A stretch of 64,000 bases of DNA from Dyadobacter sp. 50-39 (lineage in GTDB: Bacteria > Bacteroidota > Bacteroidia > Cytophagales > Spirosomataceae), in the NCBI GenBank assembly GCA_001898145.1, contig MKSR01000041.1, positions 1 to 64,000 on the forward strand, given 5' to 3'. A program made the position numbers and the translations under genes. The notes beneath the pieces are model-generated. The model made no database searches. It was not told the DNA's origin and saw nothing but the letters and a program-made list of their open reading frames with translations. Within the stretch, counting starts at the first letter, position 1, and the number at the start of each line of letters is the position of its first letter. This document shows positions 16,039 to 25,697 of this stretch, one piece after another.

Positions 16039-19000
16039 TTCTTAATGGTTGTTCAGGTTTATAGGAGCCGTTTGTTGAAAGGGATGGATGCACCGCTGCC
16101 GGGTGATCTGGAAGCAGTGAAGGATCTTGGAGCGGAGTTTTCTTTTGCAAAAGCGCATACACCTGCGGAACAATATACAATGCTGCCAATGTAGACGCTA
16201 CCAGTCCGCCGATTACGGCCCTTCCCAGTGGCGCTACTTGTTCGCCCGCTTCACCGGTGCCCAACGCCATGGGCACCATACCGGCCACCATCGCAAAGCT
16301 TGTCATCAGAACCGGCCGCAAGCGAAGAGCTGCGCTGTCAAGCGCAGCTTTACCGGCATCGCGGTATTCCCAGCGCAAGCGCTCTGCGTTTGTTACGATC
16401 AGGATCGCGTTGGCCACCGAAATACCTGTCGACATGATGATACCCATGTAAGATTGCAGGTTCAACGTACTTCCAGTCAGAAGCAAAGCGGCAATCGAGC
16501 CGGCAATTACAGCCGGGATCGTCGACAAAATCACCAGCGACAATTTAAAGGATTGGTAGTTGGCCGCAAGCAGCAGGAAGATCACCAAAATGGCAATACT
16601 CAAACCGATTTGAAGACTGTTAAGTGTCTCGGTCAAAAGTGAAGACATTCCCTTTACTTCGGTCAAAATGCCTTTCGGCGGCTGACCAAGCGAGGCTATG
16701 GCATTTTCGACTGAGGTGGTTGCCGAACCAAGATCCTGATGGTGCATGTTGGCAGAGACTGTTACGAAACGTCTGGGTCCAATCCTGGAATATTCTCCGG
16801 GCAAAGTATCCACCGAAAAAGTGGCAACATCCGCTAATACTGGGCGGGCCTGGCCCGCTACCAGAGGCACCTCCTGCAATTGGGCCAGGTTACGCATAGC
16901 AAATTCGGGGATTTGAACCTGCACCTGGTAGGTATATGCAGAGTTCGGGTCGAGCCATTGGTTTTTTTCAGTGTACCGGCTCGACGACGTCGATGCAGTA
17001 ATAGAGCGGGCCGCTGCTTGCAAGCTCAGTCCCATCACCGCTAGCTTCTGACGGTCAAGTTTGATATTGATGACCGGAAATTTGAGCGGCTGCACAATCC
17101 GGACGTCACGCAGGTGATCATCTTGGGACAGTTTTCCAACCAATTTGGACGCATAGCCTTCAATTTCTTTCATGTCCCGGCCCGCGACCTGCACCTCAAT
17201 GGGCGTGAAAGCCCCGCCGCTCATGAGCTTTTCAGTCAGGTCGGCCGGTTCAAATGAGAGGGTAATGTCAGGCATTTCCTGATGCACCATCGTTCGGATG
17301 CGTTCTTTAAGGTCCTGGATATTGGTTTTGTAGCCCTCCGCGAGACCTACTTTGATAACCGCATCGTTTGGGCCGCTGGTACTGACATAGAGGTTGGAGG
17401 TCGCGTAGTTAGTAGGCACCACCCCTACATAGGCAGATGAAACTTCAAGGTGCCCGTCGGCGGCGTCGTTTACCAATGTCAATAATTTACTCACTTCTTG
17501 TTCCGTACGTTCCAAGCGCGTACCGTCCGGGGTTTTCATGCGGATTACCATCTGCCCCGAATTGATCTGCGGGAGCATATCCTTGCCAATCACTGCAAAA
17601 CCCCATGCGGCTAACCCAACGATCAGCACAGCATAGACGCCTACTACAAGTTTGTTAGATTCAAGCAATTTGCGGTTATGGGACATAAACACAGACCGCA
17701 CCCTATCAAAAAGGCCCGGCGCTTTTACTGCTTCTGGCGTGTGCCCATGGCTTTGGTGCTCTTTAAGCATCCAGTTGGCCAAAATCGGAACCAGACTCTG
17801 GGCCAAAAGGTAGGACACCGTCATAGCGAACCCTATCGAAAGCGAAAGCGGCAAGAACATGGCCCTAGGCACACCGGACATGATAAATGACGGTGCAAAT
17901 ACCGCGATAATACAAAGCAAGATCAGCAACAGCGGCAGGGCGACTTCCCGGCACGCATCATAGATCGCGAGTCTTTTGGGCTTACCCATCTCAAGGTGCT
18001 GGTGGATATTCTCGATTGTCACCGTAGCCTGATCGACCAGTACCCCGATCGCCAGCGCAAGACCTGAAAGCGTCATGATATTGATCGTCTGCCCTGCAAG
18101 GTTCAGGCAAAGTACGGCCGAAATCACTGAAACTGGGATCGTGATAATTACAATGAGCGATGAGCGCCAATCTCCCAAAAACAGCAGTACCATAAGCCCT
18201 GTTAAAAGCGCCCCTAGCCCACCCTCAAAAAGCAGGCTTTTGACGGAATTGATTACAAATATGGACTGGTCAAACTCGTAATTCACTTCAATGTCGTCTG
18301 GCAGAAGGCTGCGCATTTCAGGTAGCTTCGCTTTCAGAGCCGTCACCACATCCCAGGTCGATGCATCAGCCGTCTTCACCACGGGGATATAGGAAGAACG
18401 GCTACCATTGACAAGTGCATAGCCCGCGGTAACATCCGAACCATCGGCCACATTGGCTATATCCCTTAAAAACACCGTCCGGCGCCCTTGAGTACTGACC
18501 GGAATCTGGCCAAAATCTGCCACCCGTTCTTCCAGCGAATTAAGCGTGGTTATATAAGTCGTGTTATCAACCCTGATATTTCCAGATGGGGTCATTGCGT
18601 TATTGGACGCGAGCGCTTCTACCACTTCATCTGGTGACAGGTTCAAAGAGCGTACTTTTTGCGGGTCCAGATTAATCACAACCGTACGGGCATTTGTACC
18701 GATTGGAGGAGGCGCGGTAAGCCCGGGCACTGTCGAAAAAAGAGGACGCACCCTGGTCACGGCAAGTTCATGGATTTCTTTCAGGGGCCGCGTTTTGCTG
18801 CTAAAAACTAAATCACCTATCGGTACGGATGACGCGTCATAACGGACTACCTGTGGCGGCAGTGCGCCAGGCGGAAAGAATTTCATCGCCCTGTTGACCT
18901 GTATTGCCACTTCTGCCGCAGCCTGGGCCATATCGCTTCCTTCATAAAAGGATAGCTTGACGATTGTAAGTCCTTGCACGCTTTTACTGGAAATTTCCTT

Positions 19001-19225
19001 GATCCCTCCTATGTACAGGAACTGGTCCTGCATCCGGGTAGCGAAAAAGCCCTCCATCTGGGCCGGAGACATCCCGCCATAGGGCTCGATAACGTAAATG
19101 ACCGGCGAATTAAGCTTGGGAAAAATATCGACAGGGATCTTTGTAGCGGCCATAATGGAAAAGACCACCAGCCCGGCCACAAAAACCAGTACCGCAATCG
19201 GACGTTTTAATGATAGATTTAACAT
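16028..19225 (-). CDS. RND-family efflux pump, inner-membrane component
   Basis: A 1065-residue proton-driven transporter with the internal duplication of RND pumps: two sets of membrane helices and two large periplasmic loops. It begins MLNLSLKRPIAVLVFVAGL. The helix-4 signature reads GVLVDQATVTIENI, so of the two aspartates usual in drug-type pumps (VDDA) only the first is present, with Gln in the second position. That variation occurs in other divergent RND pumps and does not by itself mean loss of function. The protein ends in a soluble tail rich in P and N. It lies between the channel and the adaptor in one operon. Confidence 0.93.
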   Translation of the reverse strand: MLNLSLKRPIAVLVFVAGLVVFSIMAATKIPVDIFPKLNSPVIYVIEPYGGMSPAQMEGFFATRMQDQFLYIGGIKEISSKSVQGLTIVKLSFYEGSDMAQAAAEVAIQVNRAMKFFPPGALPPQVVRYDASSVPIGDLVFSSKTRPLKEIHELAVTRVRPLFSTVPGLTAPPPIGTNARTVVINLDPQKVRSLNLSPDEVVEALASNNAMTPSGNIRVDNTTYITTLNSLEERVADFGQIPVSTQGRRTVFLRDIANVADGSDVTAGYALVNGSRSSYIPVVKTADASTWDVVTALKAKLPEMRSLLPDDIEVNYEFDQSIFVINSVKSLLFEGGLGALLTGLMVLLFLGDWRSSLIVIITIPVSVISAVLCLNLAGQTINIMTLSGLALAIGVLVDQATVTIENIHQHLEMGKPKRLAIYDACREVALPLLLILLCIIAVFAPSFIMSGVPRAMFLPLSLSIGFAMTVSYLLAQSLVPILANWMLKEHQSHGHTPEAVKAPGLFDRVRSVFMSHNRKLLESNKLVVGVYAVLIVGLAAWGFAVIGKDMLPQINSGQMVIRMKTPDGTRLERTEQEVSKLLTLVNDAADGHLEVSSAYVGVVPTNYATSNLYVSTSGPNDAVIKVGLAEGYKTNIQDLKERIRTMVHQEMPDITLSFEPADLTEKLMSGGAFTPIEVQVAGRDMKEIEGYASKLVGKLSQDDHLRDVRIVQPLKFPVINIKLDRQKLAVMGLSLQAAARSITASTSSSRYTEKNQWLDPNSAYTYQVQVQIPEFAMRNLAQLQEVPLVAGQARPVLADVATFSVDTLPGEYSRIGPRRFVTVSANMHHQDLGSATTSVENAIASLGQPPKGILTEVKGMSSLLTETLNSLQIGLSIAILVIFLLLAANYQSFKLSLVILSTIPAVIAGSIAALLLTGSTLNLQSYMGIIMSTGISVANAILIVTNAERLRWEYRDAGKAALDSAALRLRPVLMTSFAMVAGMVPMALGTGEAGEQVAPLGRAVIGGLVASTLAALYIVPQVYALLQKKTPLQDPSLLPDHPAAVHPSLSTNGSYKPEQPLRNEN

Positions 19226-19237
19226 GGAAAAGGGATT

Positions 19238-20617
19238 TTACGGCCGGCGGAAAAAACTAAAAAACTCATCGAAGTCGCTGGTTGCGTACGCGCGTTGCAA
19301 CCTGAGCTCGACTGCGCGTCGTTGTATGTCAACTGCCTGCTTCTCAACTTTGGTTAAAAGCTGCATGGCATCGGTGAGTCCCAGGATGTTTTCAATACCA
19401 TTGTTATAGAGGGAAAGTCGCTGCTGATAGGCGCTCTCTGCGGAACGGATCGCGGTAGGAAGCTCACGTAAGGCCTGGCGCATGATCGACATGACCGAGT
19501 CGGAAGCAGCAAGGGTGTTTTCAAGCTTCATTCTTTCGAAATCAAGCTTTGTATCCGCTTCCTTCACTTTCCACCGCTGGACCTGCATGCGGCTTTTCAC
19601 GCGCCTGAAATCAACCAGGTTGACCGTTGCGGCAAGGCCCACCAAAAAATTAGTGCGACTATATCCAAACCCTGGACCAAGTGGTCCAAAGTTATTATCC
19701 AGATCAAGGCTAGTACCCCGAGCCCAGGCGGCTGTCATCAGCGATACCCTGGGCAGTGCTGTTTTCCGGATGAGTTCCACCTCGGTTTGCTGTCTGCTCA
19801 ACAAACTTGCCTGGTAGCGAAGTAGCGGGTGTCCGGCCCCGACATGTAAATCAAGCGGGGGAGAAAGAAGGACCTGCTCATGGAATGTAGTATCAATGAC
19901 CAGCTCGTTTACTGTCCTGCCGGTAAGCATGGCCAGCTGCAAGAATGAACGCCTAAGTCCTTCATCGATCTCGTAGTAGTTGAGCCGGGCCCGGGATAGC
20001 TCCACGCTTGCCAGAGACGAGTCAAGTCCGGGTCTGATACCGTTACCTACAAGGTTATTGATGATTTTACTGACCGTATCGGCCCGGGCCAGGTTCTGGG
20101 ATTCGATTTGAAGGATCCTTCCCCGCCACAGCACATCCAGGTAGGTCCCGACCACCGCCTGCCGAAGCAGAAATTCTTCTCGTGCCAGACCCGCCTGACC
20201 GATAGCGATATCCGCATTGGCAAGCTGGTCTTCCGCTTTGAAACGGCCAAAGTTGTATACTTCCCAGTCTGCGGTTGCCAGCGCTATGTTGCCAGAAGTC
20301 AGATCCATGCGGTTTTCAGGCCTTCGGCCACCGGAAGTGGGAACGATCATCCCCATTGAAAAGTAAGAGCCGGACAATCCGTTTGCTGTGCCGACATCGA
20401 TCTGGTCGTGAAGCCTTACATTCGGTAGCCGGTTGTCCTTTACAACGCTTGCGCCGGCTTGAAACGCGGACAATGCTGCCCTCTGGGCCTGAATCGTAGG
20501 GTATTTCTCGATAGCAGAGTTAACCGCTTGCTCCATACTGAGCAGTTGACCTTGCGCGGCTGAATGGCTAACGAAGGCTGTTACAATAATAAAAAGGGCA
20601 CGCGATATTCTTAACAT
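19238..20617 (-). CDS. TolC-like outer-membrane efflux channel
   Basis: A 459-residue outer-membrane factor with a signal peptide (MLRISRALFIIVTAFVSHSA) and two repeats of the long helical hairpin and beta segments of TolC proteins (LLSMEQAVNSAIEKYPTIQA; RMKLENTLAASDSVMSIMRQ). It would form the exit duct for the RND pump encoded 12 bases downstream. The receiver-like gene precedes it by 6 bases. Confidence 0.9.
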   Translation of the reverse strand: MLRISRALFIIVTAFVSHSAAQGQLLSMEQAVNSAIEKYPTIQAQRAALSAFQAGASVVKDNRLPNVRLHDQIDVGTANGLSGSYFSMGMIVPTSGGRRPENRMDLTSGNIALATADWEVYNFGRFKAEDQLANADIAIGQAGLAREEFLLRQAVVGTYLDVLWRGRILQIESQNLARADTVSKIINNLVGNGIRPGLDSSLASVELSRARLNYYEIDEGLRRSFLQLAMLTGRTVNELVIDTTFHEQVLLSPPLDLHVGAGHPLLRYQASLLSRQQTEVELIRKTALPRVSLMTAAWARGTSLDLDNNFGPLGPGFGYSRTNFLVGLAATVNLVDFRRVKSRMQVQRWKVKEADTKLDFERMKLENTLAASDSVMSIMRQALRELPTAIRSAESAYQQRLSLYNNGIENILGLTDAMQLLTKVEKQAVDIQRRAVELRLQRAYATSDFDEFFSFFRRP

Positions 20618-20623
20618 ATTGGT

Positions 20624-21031
20624 TTATAAGTTCTTCGCAAACAAGACTACCGGACGCAGTAATTCTTTCCACTGATTGAAAGACACCGGCTTAAACAAAT
20701 AGCCATTTACCTTCCGGCTATATGCATCTGAAATCATATCGGGATTGGTATTGGCCGACAAGATAAAAACAGGCACTTGGTCAAAGGCAGGGCTTCGGCG
20801 GATCTGGTCAAGCATATCCAATCCGGTTCCTGTAAGCATTGTCAGGTTGATAAATAGGATGATGCGCTGCAAAGAGCCATGGAAAGCCACCCCGTCAATT
20901 AAGCTTTCAAACGAATCGAAGCGTTCGACAACACAATCAGGATGGGCTTGCGTCACGGCCATTTCAAAGAAAATAACATCATCTTCATCGGTTTCCATGA
21001 AAAACACAGCCCATTGATTCCCAGTAGCCAT
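20624..21031 (-). CDS. Degenerate response-regulator receiver (no phosphoacceptor Asp)
   Basis: A 135-residue single-domain receiver. The acidic cluster after strand 1 (METDEDD), the Ser in VFILSAN and the Lys in GYLFKPVS are kept. The third strand reads IILFINLTMLTGTG: at the phosphoacceptor position, eight residues before the conserved Gly, there is Phe instead of Asp, and the Pro at +4 is Thr. It therefore probably cannot be phosphorylated in the standard way. It is the promoter-proximal gene of the efflux operon, six bases before the channel gene, and divergent from a canonical OmpR-type pair. It may be a phosphorylation-independent partner of that system. Confidence 0.85.
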   Translation of the reverse strand: MATGNQWAVFFMETDEDDVIFFEMAVTQAHPDCVVERFDSFESLIDGVAFHGSLQRIILFINLTMLTGTGLDMLDQIRRSPAFDQVPVFILSANTNPDMISDAYSRKVNGYLFKPVSFNQWKELLRPVVLFAKNL

Positions 21032-21177
21032 TGCGCATCAGAGTTTGAATCCCAAAGTAAACAGGCAAGTTCTTATAGGGTAATTAGAAGGTTATTAAAA
21101 GTTGATTAGAGCGGCCATTTTTATAGGATTTCTAAGGTGCAGGGTTGTTAATTTGGAAGCATAAACCACCAATGCAT

Positions 21178-21855
21178 ATGAATGTATTAGTCGTAGAAGA
21201 TGATGTCGAACTAACACAGTTCATTCAAAAAGGGCTGCTCGCCGAAGGGATAGGCGTCTCAATTGCCTTCGATGGCGTTATCGGCCGTACGATGGTCAAC
21301 GAAAATCGGTTTGATGTGGTAGTGCTCGACGTAAACCTGCCCGGCGTGAATGGACTGGACCTTTGCCGCTTTATCAAACAAAATTGGCCCGCCGTCCCTG
21401 TCATCATGCTCACGGCTTTGGGCAGTCTGGATAATAAAGTGTTAGGCTTCGAAGCAGGCGCAGACGATTACCTTGCCAAACCGTTTGCCTTTAAGGAATT
21501 ACTTTTTCGCCTGAAAGCGCTGGCCCGTAGGCATCCTGCACGTGCCCCGCGCCCGAAAAGGCTCGAACTACTTGACCTGGCAATCGAGACCGATTCGCAC
21601 CGGGTTTGGCGAGGGGGCGAAAGGGTCGAGTTGACCGCGCGTGAATATGCATTGCTCGAATACCTGATGCTCAACCAGGGGCGTGTCGTCAACCGGATCG
21701 ACCTGCTTGAAAATGTCTGGGATGTTCATTTCAACAGCAATACTAACGTGGTAGACGTTTACATCAATTACCTGCGAAGAAAGGTAGACCGAACCGAGCC
21801 CAAATTGCTACATACGGTATTTGGGGTCGGTTATATGTTAGGGGCTGAACCATGA
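21178..21855 (+). CDS. OmpR-family response regulator
   Basis: 225 residues. The receiver domain (MNVLVVEDDVELTQFIQKGL) has its phosphoacceptor Asp in DVVVLDVNLPGVNG and Lys in DYLAKPFAF; a winged-helix DNA-binding domain follows (LTAREYALLEYLMLNQGRVV, VDVYINYLRRKVDR). It overlaps the kinase gene by four bases (ATGA). It most likely controls the divergent RND operon, whose first gene starts about 150 bases away. I chose the ATG at 21178 because the receiver's first strand begins there; ATGs at 21172 and 21145 are alternatives. Confidence 0.92.
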   Translation: MNVLVVEDDVELTQFIQKGLLAEGIGVSIAFDGVIGRTMVNENRFDVVVLDVNLPGVNGLDLCRFIKQNWPAVPVIMLTALGSLDNKVLGFEAGADDYLAKPFAFKELLFRLKALARRHPARAPRPKRLELLDLAIETDSHRVWRGGERVELTAREYALLEYLMLNQGRVVNRIDLLENVWDVHFNSNTNVVDVYINYLRRKVDRTEPKLLHTVFGVGYMLGAEP

Positions 21856-23225
21856 GCATCAAACAGCGTATTACAATCTGGTTTGCCACGCTGGTAGCGT
21901 CATTGCTTCTACTGTTTTCCCTCTTTATCTACCAAACCTATGAATCCTACCGCCGGTCATTGATGCGAAACCGTTTGCAGCGGCGCGCGCTGGCCGGACA
22001 GCTGTATTTTCAGAACCGTACCGAATTTCACAGGTCAAGTTACCTAACCCTGCCAGATCAGCATGAAATAATCCTGGGGCCAGACAATAATATCATTTAT
22101 AAGTCATCAGGACCGGACGATCATAAGCTTACGAAGGGACTGTTGGCGCAGGCCCGACAGGGAGAAATCCAGTTCACCTATGATGCTCCTCCCTGGAATA
22201 AGCCAAAGGAGGGCGTAGCACTTTCTTTCATCATTGACGGGCAGCGTTATGTATCGGTGGTAACCGCCTATGATCTGCCTGGCAGGCAAGCCTCCAACAG
22301 CCTTTTATTCATCTTGTTTATAGGCAATGTTATCTTGCTGGTCATTGTCGCTTTCGCAGGTTTCTTGTTTGCCCGCCGCTCAATGCACCCTTTTGATCAA
22401 CTAATCGAGCAAATGAATCCCTCTTCGGCTAACGACTTTTCATTTAGGCTCCAAAGCACTTCCACAGCTGACGAGGCCGCATATTTGGCTGGTTCCTTCA
22501 ATGATCTTTTAGGAAGGCTGCAAGTGCTTGCCGATAGCCAGGAGCATTTCGTCGCCTATGCTTCGCACGAACTGCGCACCCCATTGACAGTTGTGAAGGG
22601 GATCCTTGAAACCTCGATTGCCTATGACAGACAGCTTGCCGATACTCGTTCCAGCATGGAAAAAGCATTACTGCGGCTGGAAGACGCGATCAATTTAGCC
22701 AATTCTCTGCTTCAACTGGCAGAAGTCGAAGGACTGCAGTCGGTTAAAATGCAGCAGGATGTCAACATTGTCGACACAATTCTGGATACGATTTCTTACT
22801 TCGGAGAAAAGCATCCCGATCAGCAAATAGATTTCGTGCTATCAGATGCATTTACAGAAAGCAGTCAGCTTACCCATGTTACTGGTAGTCCGGTCCTTCT
22901 CAGGACCGTGCTGACTAATATCCTGGACAACGCCAGCAAGTATTCAGGTAAAAAGCCTATAGTGCTGGACGTAGATTTAACTGGTAATCAAATGACTATC
23001 ATTGTTACCGACCAGGGAATGGGGATTCCGGACAAACAGATATCGGACATTTTCATGCCCATGATGCGGGCCAACAACGTAGGTAAGATTCCAGGCTACG
23101 GATTAGGGCTAACCATAGCGAAAAAAATCATTGATATTCATCAAGGGAATCTTGAGGTTACTTCCAAAATCAATCAGACTTCTGTGGCCATCAGGCTTCC
23201 AGCAAGTACAATACCGGTTAAGTGA
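21852..23225 (+). CDS. Membrane sensor histidine kinase
   Basis: 457 residues. Two membrane helices (ITIWFATLVASLLLLFSLFI and LLFILFIGNVILLVIVAFAG, about 8-27 and 150-170) flank a periplasmic sensor loop. A HAMP-like linker (RSMHPFDQLIEQM), the H-box ASHELRTPLTVVKG and the ATP-binding domain (N-box NILDNASKYS, G-boxes DQGMGIPD and GYGLGLTIAKKI) follow. It is translationally coupled to the regulator before it. The position beside the efflux operon suggests sensing of an envelope-active compound; this is inferred. Confidence 0.92.
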   Translation: MSIKQRITIWFATLVASLLLLFSLFIYQTYESYRRSLMRNRLQRRALAGQLYFQNRTEFHRSSYLTLPDQHEIILGPDNNIIYKSSGPDDHKLTKGLLAQARQGEIQFTYDAPPWNKPKEGVALSFIIDGQRYVSVVTAYDLPGRQASNSLLFILFIGNVILLVIVAFAGFLFARRSMHPFDQLIEQMNPSSANDFSFRLQSTSTADEAAYLAGSFNDLLGRLQVLADSQEHFVAYASHELRTPLTVVKGILETSIAYDRQLADTRSSMEKALLRLEDAINLANSLLQLAEVEGLQSVKMQQDVNIVDTILDTISYFGEKHPDQQIDFVLSDAFTESSQLTHVTGSPVLLRTVLTNILDNASKYSGKKPIVLDVDLTGNQMTIIVTDQGMGIPDKQISDIFMPMMRANNVGKIPGYGLGLTIAKKIIDIHQGNLEVTSKINQTSVAIRLPASTIPVK

Positions 23226-23375
23226 AAGTTTACAAGGCTGAATGGTTTAATGTTAGCATAACCATTGGCGGGCACAAAATGCCCGTAATCCCAGGGAAGT
23301 GAAAAATACAAATCAGAGCGAAGAGATCGCCATTGATTACTGAAAACCATGCTCATCACGTGAAGGTTGAATCAG

Positions 23376-23645
23376 ATGTTAATTTTGCTACTATTTGTCC
23401 TGGCTGTTGGAATTTTCCTCCCCGTTCTCTTTGCTTTTGCCTCCCGGCTAGCCCGTGGCAAATCCTTTGCCAGGCGCAAGCGGGAGAACTTGGCCAGAAT
23501 AAAATCTGATCTGGATCAGCTTTCGCATGCATTTAACAACGGTGTGCTCAATGAAGAAGAGTTTGAAAAAAAGAGCAATCTTTTGATTGATGAATTGTTG
23601 GAGCAGCTCTATAAAACTACAAACCAGGAAAACGGGCAAGCGTGA
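23376..23645 (+). CDS. Small single-span membrane protein
   Basis: From ATG 23376 an 89-residue product: one hydrophobic helix (MLILLLFVLAVGIFLPVLFA) followed by a charged, helical cytoplasmic tail (RRKRENLARIKSDLDQLSHA; LNEEEFEKKSNLLIDELL). The tail resembles a short SHOCT-like or oligomerisation helix pair, but I cannot name the family. It lies 150 bases after the kinase, convergent with the LytTR regulator, and could be the last gene of the two-component operon. A TTG start nine bases upstream is possible. Confidence 0.6.
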   Translation: MLILLLFVLAVGIFLPVLFAFASRLARGKSFARRKRENLARIKSDLDQLSHAFNNGVLNEEEFEKKSNLLIDELLEQLYKTTNQENGQA

Positions 23646-23699
23646 ACTTGCTGGCCAAACAGGTGGCAAGTGATTTTAACTTTGCTTCTCCGAGCACTA

Positions 23700-24434
23700 C
23701 TAATAAGAATTGCCAAGAAGATTCCGCCGTTGAACACGCTCTGTGAGCGCATCGCGATAGGTCCTGCTAACGGGAATTTCCTTTTTCCCAATCCAGATTA
23801 CATTACCCTGAATGGCTTCGATCTTTGCAAATTGAACGATAAAAGAGCGGTGTACCCGCATAAACCGGGAAGCAGGTAAAATTTCTTCGATTTTACCAAG
23901 TTGTAAGAGCGGCATCAGGCGGTCCGAGCCGCGGTGAATCAAAACATACTCGCCATAAGCTTCGATGTAGTCGATGTCATCGAAAGCTACCCTATATGTT
24001 GTTGCGTCCGATTTGATAAAAATATAGTCTTGCGCTTCCTGAGTCGCAACATCGGTTTGCGGATAGGGACTACGGCTTCCGATCATATCCATGGCTTTAC
24101 CGACAGCCTGAAAAAAACGTTCGAATGCGACCGGTTTGACCAGGTAGTCGAGTGCATTAAGTTCATAACTTTTTACCGCATACTCGGTGTACGCAGTCGT
24201 AAACACGGTCAATTGCTTCCTGGCGAGCGTCTGCACGAAGTTGACGCCATTGATATCAGGCATTTGAATATCCAGGAAAAGCAATTCGACCGGCCGGCTT
24301 TTCAGCACGGCCGTGGCTTCAATCGCGTTTGCGCACGAAGCTACCAGATCGAGTGAAGGGATCTTCGATACGTATTCAGCAAGCAACTTCCTGGCCAGCG
24401 CCTCGTCGTCGACGATCATGCAGGTGATTTTCAT
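23700..24434 (-). CDS. LytTR-family response regulator
   Basis: 244 residues: a receiver (MIVDDEALARKLLAEYVSKI; phosphoacceptor in ELLFLDIQMPDING; Lys in DYLVKPVAFERF) and a C-terminal LytTR DNA-binding domain (DIDYIEAYGEYVLIHRGSD; RFMRVHRSFIVQFAKIEAI). LytTR domains bind imperfect direct repeats upstream of targets. Its start overlaps the end of the sensor kinase gene by four bases. A candidate repeat motif is present in front of the kinase and the divergent gene at 25698. Confidence 0.93.
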   Translation of the reverse strand: MKITCMIVDDEALARKLLAEYVSKIPSLDLVASCANAIEATAVLKSRPVELLFLDIQMPDINGVNFVQTLARKQLTVFTTAYTEYAVKSYELNALDYLVKPVAFERFFQAVGKAMDMIGSRSPYPQTDVATQEAQDYIFIKSDATTYRVAFDDIDYIEAYGEYVLIHRGSDRLMPLLQLGKIEEILPASRFMRVHRSFIVQFAKIEAIQGNVIWIGKKEIPVSRTYRDALTERVQRRNLLGNSY

Positions 24435-25456
24435 AGGTTCACTATCAAGCGGATTTCAAATGTACTGGTATTGTCTATAACTTTCAGGATGTGCCGACCT
24501 GGATAAGTCAGTTCCAACCGCTTTTTTACATTCGCCAGGCCGATGCCGTTAGGCTCGCTTCGCTGAGAAGCTGCTCCCCTTTTTGAGTTAATGCATATGA
24601 AGGATAGTGTATTCCGGTCGTCCACTTGCAGACTAACGAAAATACAGCCCTGCGGATTCATGTCCAAGTCCGAATGTTTGAAGCTGTTCTCTAAAAAGGT
24701 CAACAGCAGCAGGGGGGCAATTAACTGGTCAGAGCTGACGCCTGTTACTTCAAATGTCATGCGCTGCTCGTAAATCTCGGATTTGAGCTTTTGCATTTCC
24801 AGGATATTACGCAGGAAGGTCACCTCGTCTTGTAGCGGTACCCATTGCGCCCGGCACTGGTAAAGCATATACCGAAGCAGCTCGGAGAGCTTCATGATCA
24901 TCGGCGCAGCGTTATCCTCTTTCAGGTATGCTAGTGTGTAAATGTTGTTGAGCGTATTAAACAAAAAATGGGGATTAATCTGATTTTTCAGGAATTGCAG
25001 CTCGCTTTCCAGTTGCTTCCTGGCCATCTCATTTTGGGTTTGCAATGCATGGAAGCGGTCAACAGCGAATTTCCAGGCCGTACTGATGATCAGCACCACC
25101 ATAAAAAGCAGGTAAGTCCGCGCAAACTGAAAGGCTCTTGGGTATTGGATGTTTCGTTTCAGGATCACTTTCACATCCGCCGGCACCAGCGTCAACTGCA
25201 ATTTTGACAACAGCACCAGCACAGCAAAGCACAGCAGCCCGTAAAACAGGTAGCGCCGTTTTTCCAGGAAAGAGGGAATCAGAACCAGGGTATTCAAATA
25301 AACGATAATGGCCTGTAAGCCCACATGGATGGTTGCGGCCCAAACAGCTGCCGCCGTTTGTTGCGTGTTTGAAAACATAAGCACCCAAATGAGCCAATAG
25401 CCCAGCCAGGCAAACAAAGTGATCGTCGGGACCTTCTTCAAAGCAGTGTTTTTCAT
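24431..25456 (-). CDS. LytS-type sensor histidine kinase (His_kinase family)
   Basis: 341 residues. Four predicted membrane helices in the N-terminal third (for example LFAWLGYWLIWVLMF and ARTYLLFMVVLIISTAW) precede the family's phosphorylation motif NQINPHFLFNTLNNIY and a short ATPase domain (LLTFLENSFKHS; GIGLANVKKRLEL). It is the partner of the LytTR regulator it overlaps, and is divergent from the periplasmic protein gene at 25698. Confidence 0.93.
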   Translation of the reverse strand: MKNTALKKVPTITLFAWLGYWLIWVLMFSNTQQTAAAVWAATIHVGLQAIIVYLNTLVLIPSFLEKRRYLFYGLLCFAVLVLLSKLQLTLVPADVKVILKRNIQYPRAFQFARTYLLFMVVLIISTAWKFAVDRFHALQTQNEMARKQLESELQFLKNQINPHFLFNTLNNIYTLAYLKEDNAAPMIMKLSELLRYMLYQCRAQWVPLQDEVTFLRNILEMQKLKSEIYEQRMTFEVTGVSSDQLIAPLLLLTFLENSFKHSDLDMNPQGCIFVSLQVDDRNTLSFICINSKRGAASQRSEPNGIGLANVKKRLELTYPGRHILKVIDNTSTFEIRLIVNL

Positions 25457-25501
25457 TTACAACCGTATTGCCCTGCAATGGTAAGCGATATCTGCTGAAA
25501 G

Positions 25502-25691
25502 CAAAACAAACTCCGTCGAATGGCCTGGTTTATCTTATGAGCGTCCGGTATGTTCCAACGAAATGTATTTTCCCAGACAATACCCGTTCGTCGGCAATCT
25601 CCTGCATTCCATGTCAAATTTGCAGCCCCTCGTTGATTTACTTTTTTTGTCAACCCGCCATTCGTTTGTTTTGACCGGAAACAAAACAAAC
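25502..25691. repeat. Three GTTTGTTTTG elements between divergent genes
   Basis: CAAAACAAAC occurs at 25502-25511, reading GTTTGTTTTG toward the kinase gene; GTTTGTTTTG occurs at 25664-25673; and CAAAACAAAC at 25682-25691. The latter two form a perfect 10-bp inverted repeat with an 8-base spacer, ending six bases before the ATG at 25698. One copy faces each divergent gene, so a shared regulator, possibly the LytTR protein itself, is a reasonable guess. In RNA the inverted pair would also form a hairpin over the translation start region. Confidence 0.5.
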
Positions 25692-25697
25692 TGTCCC

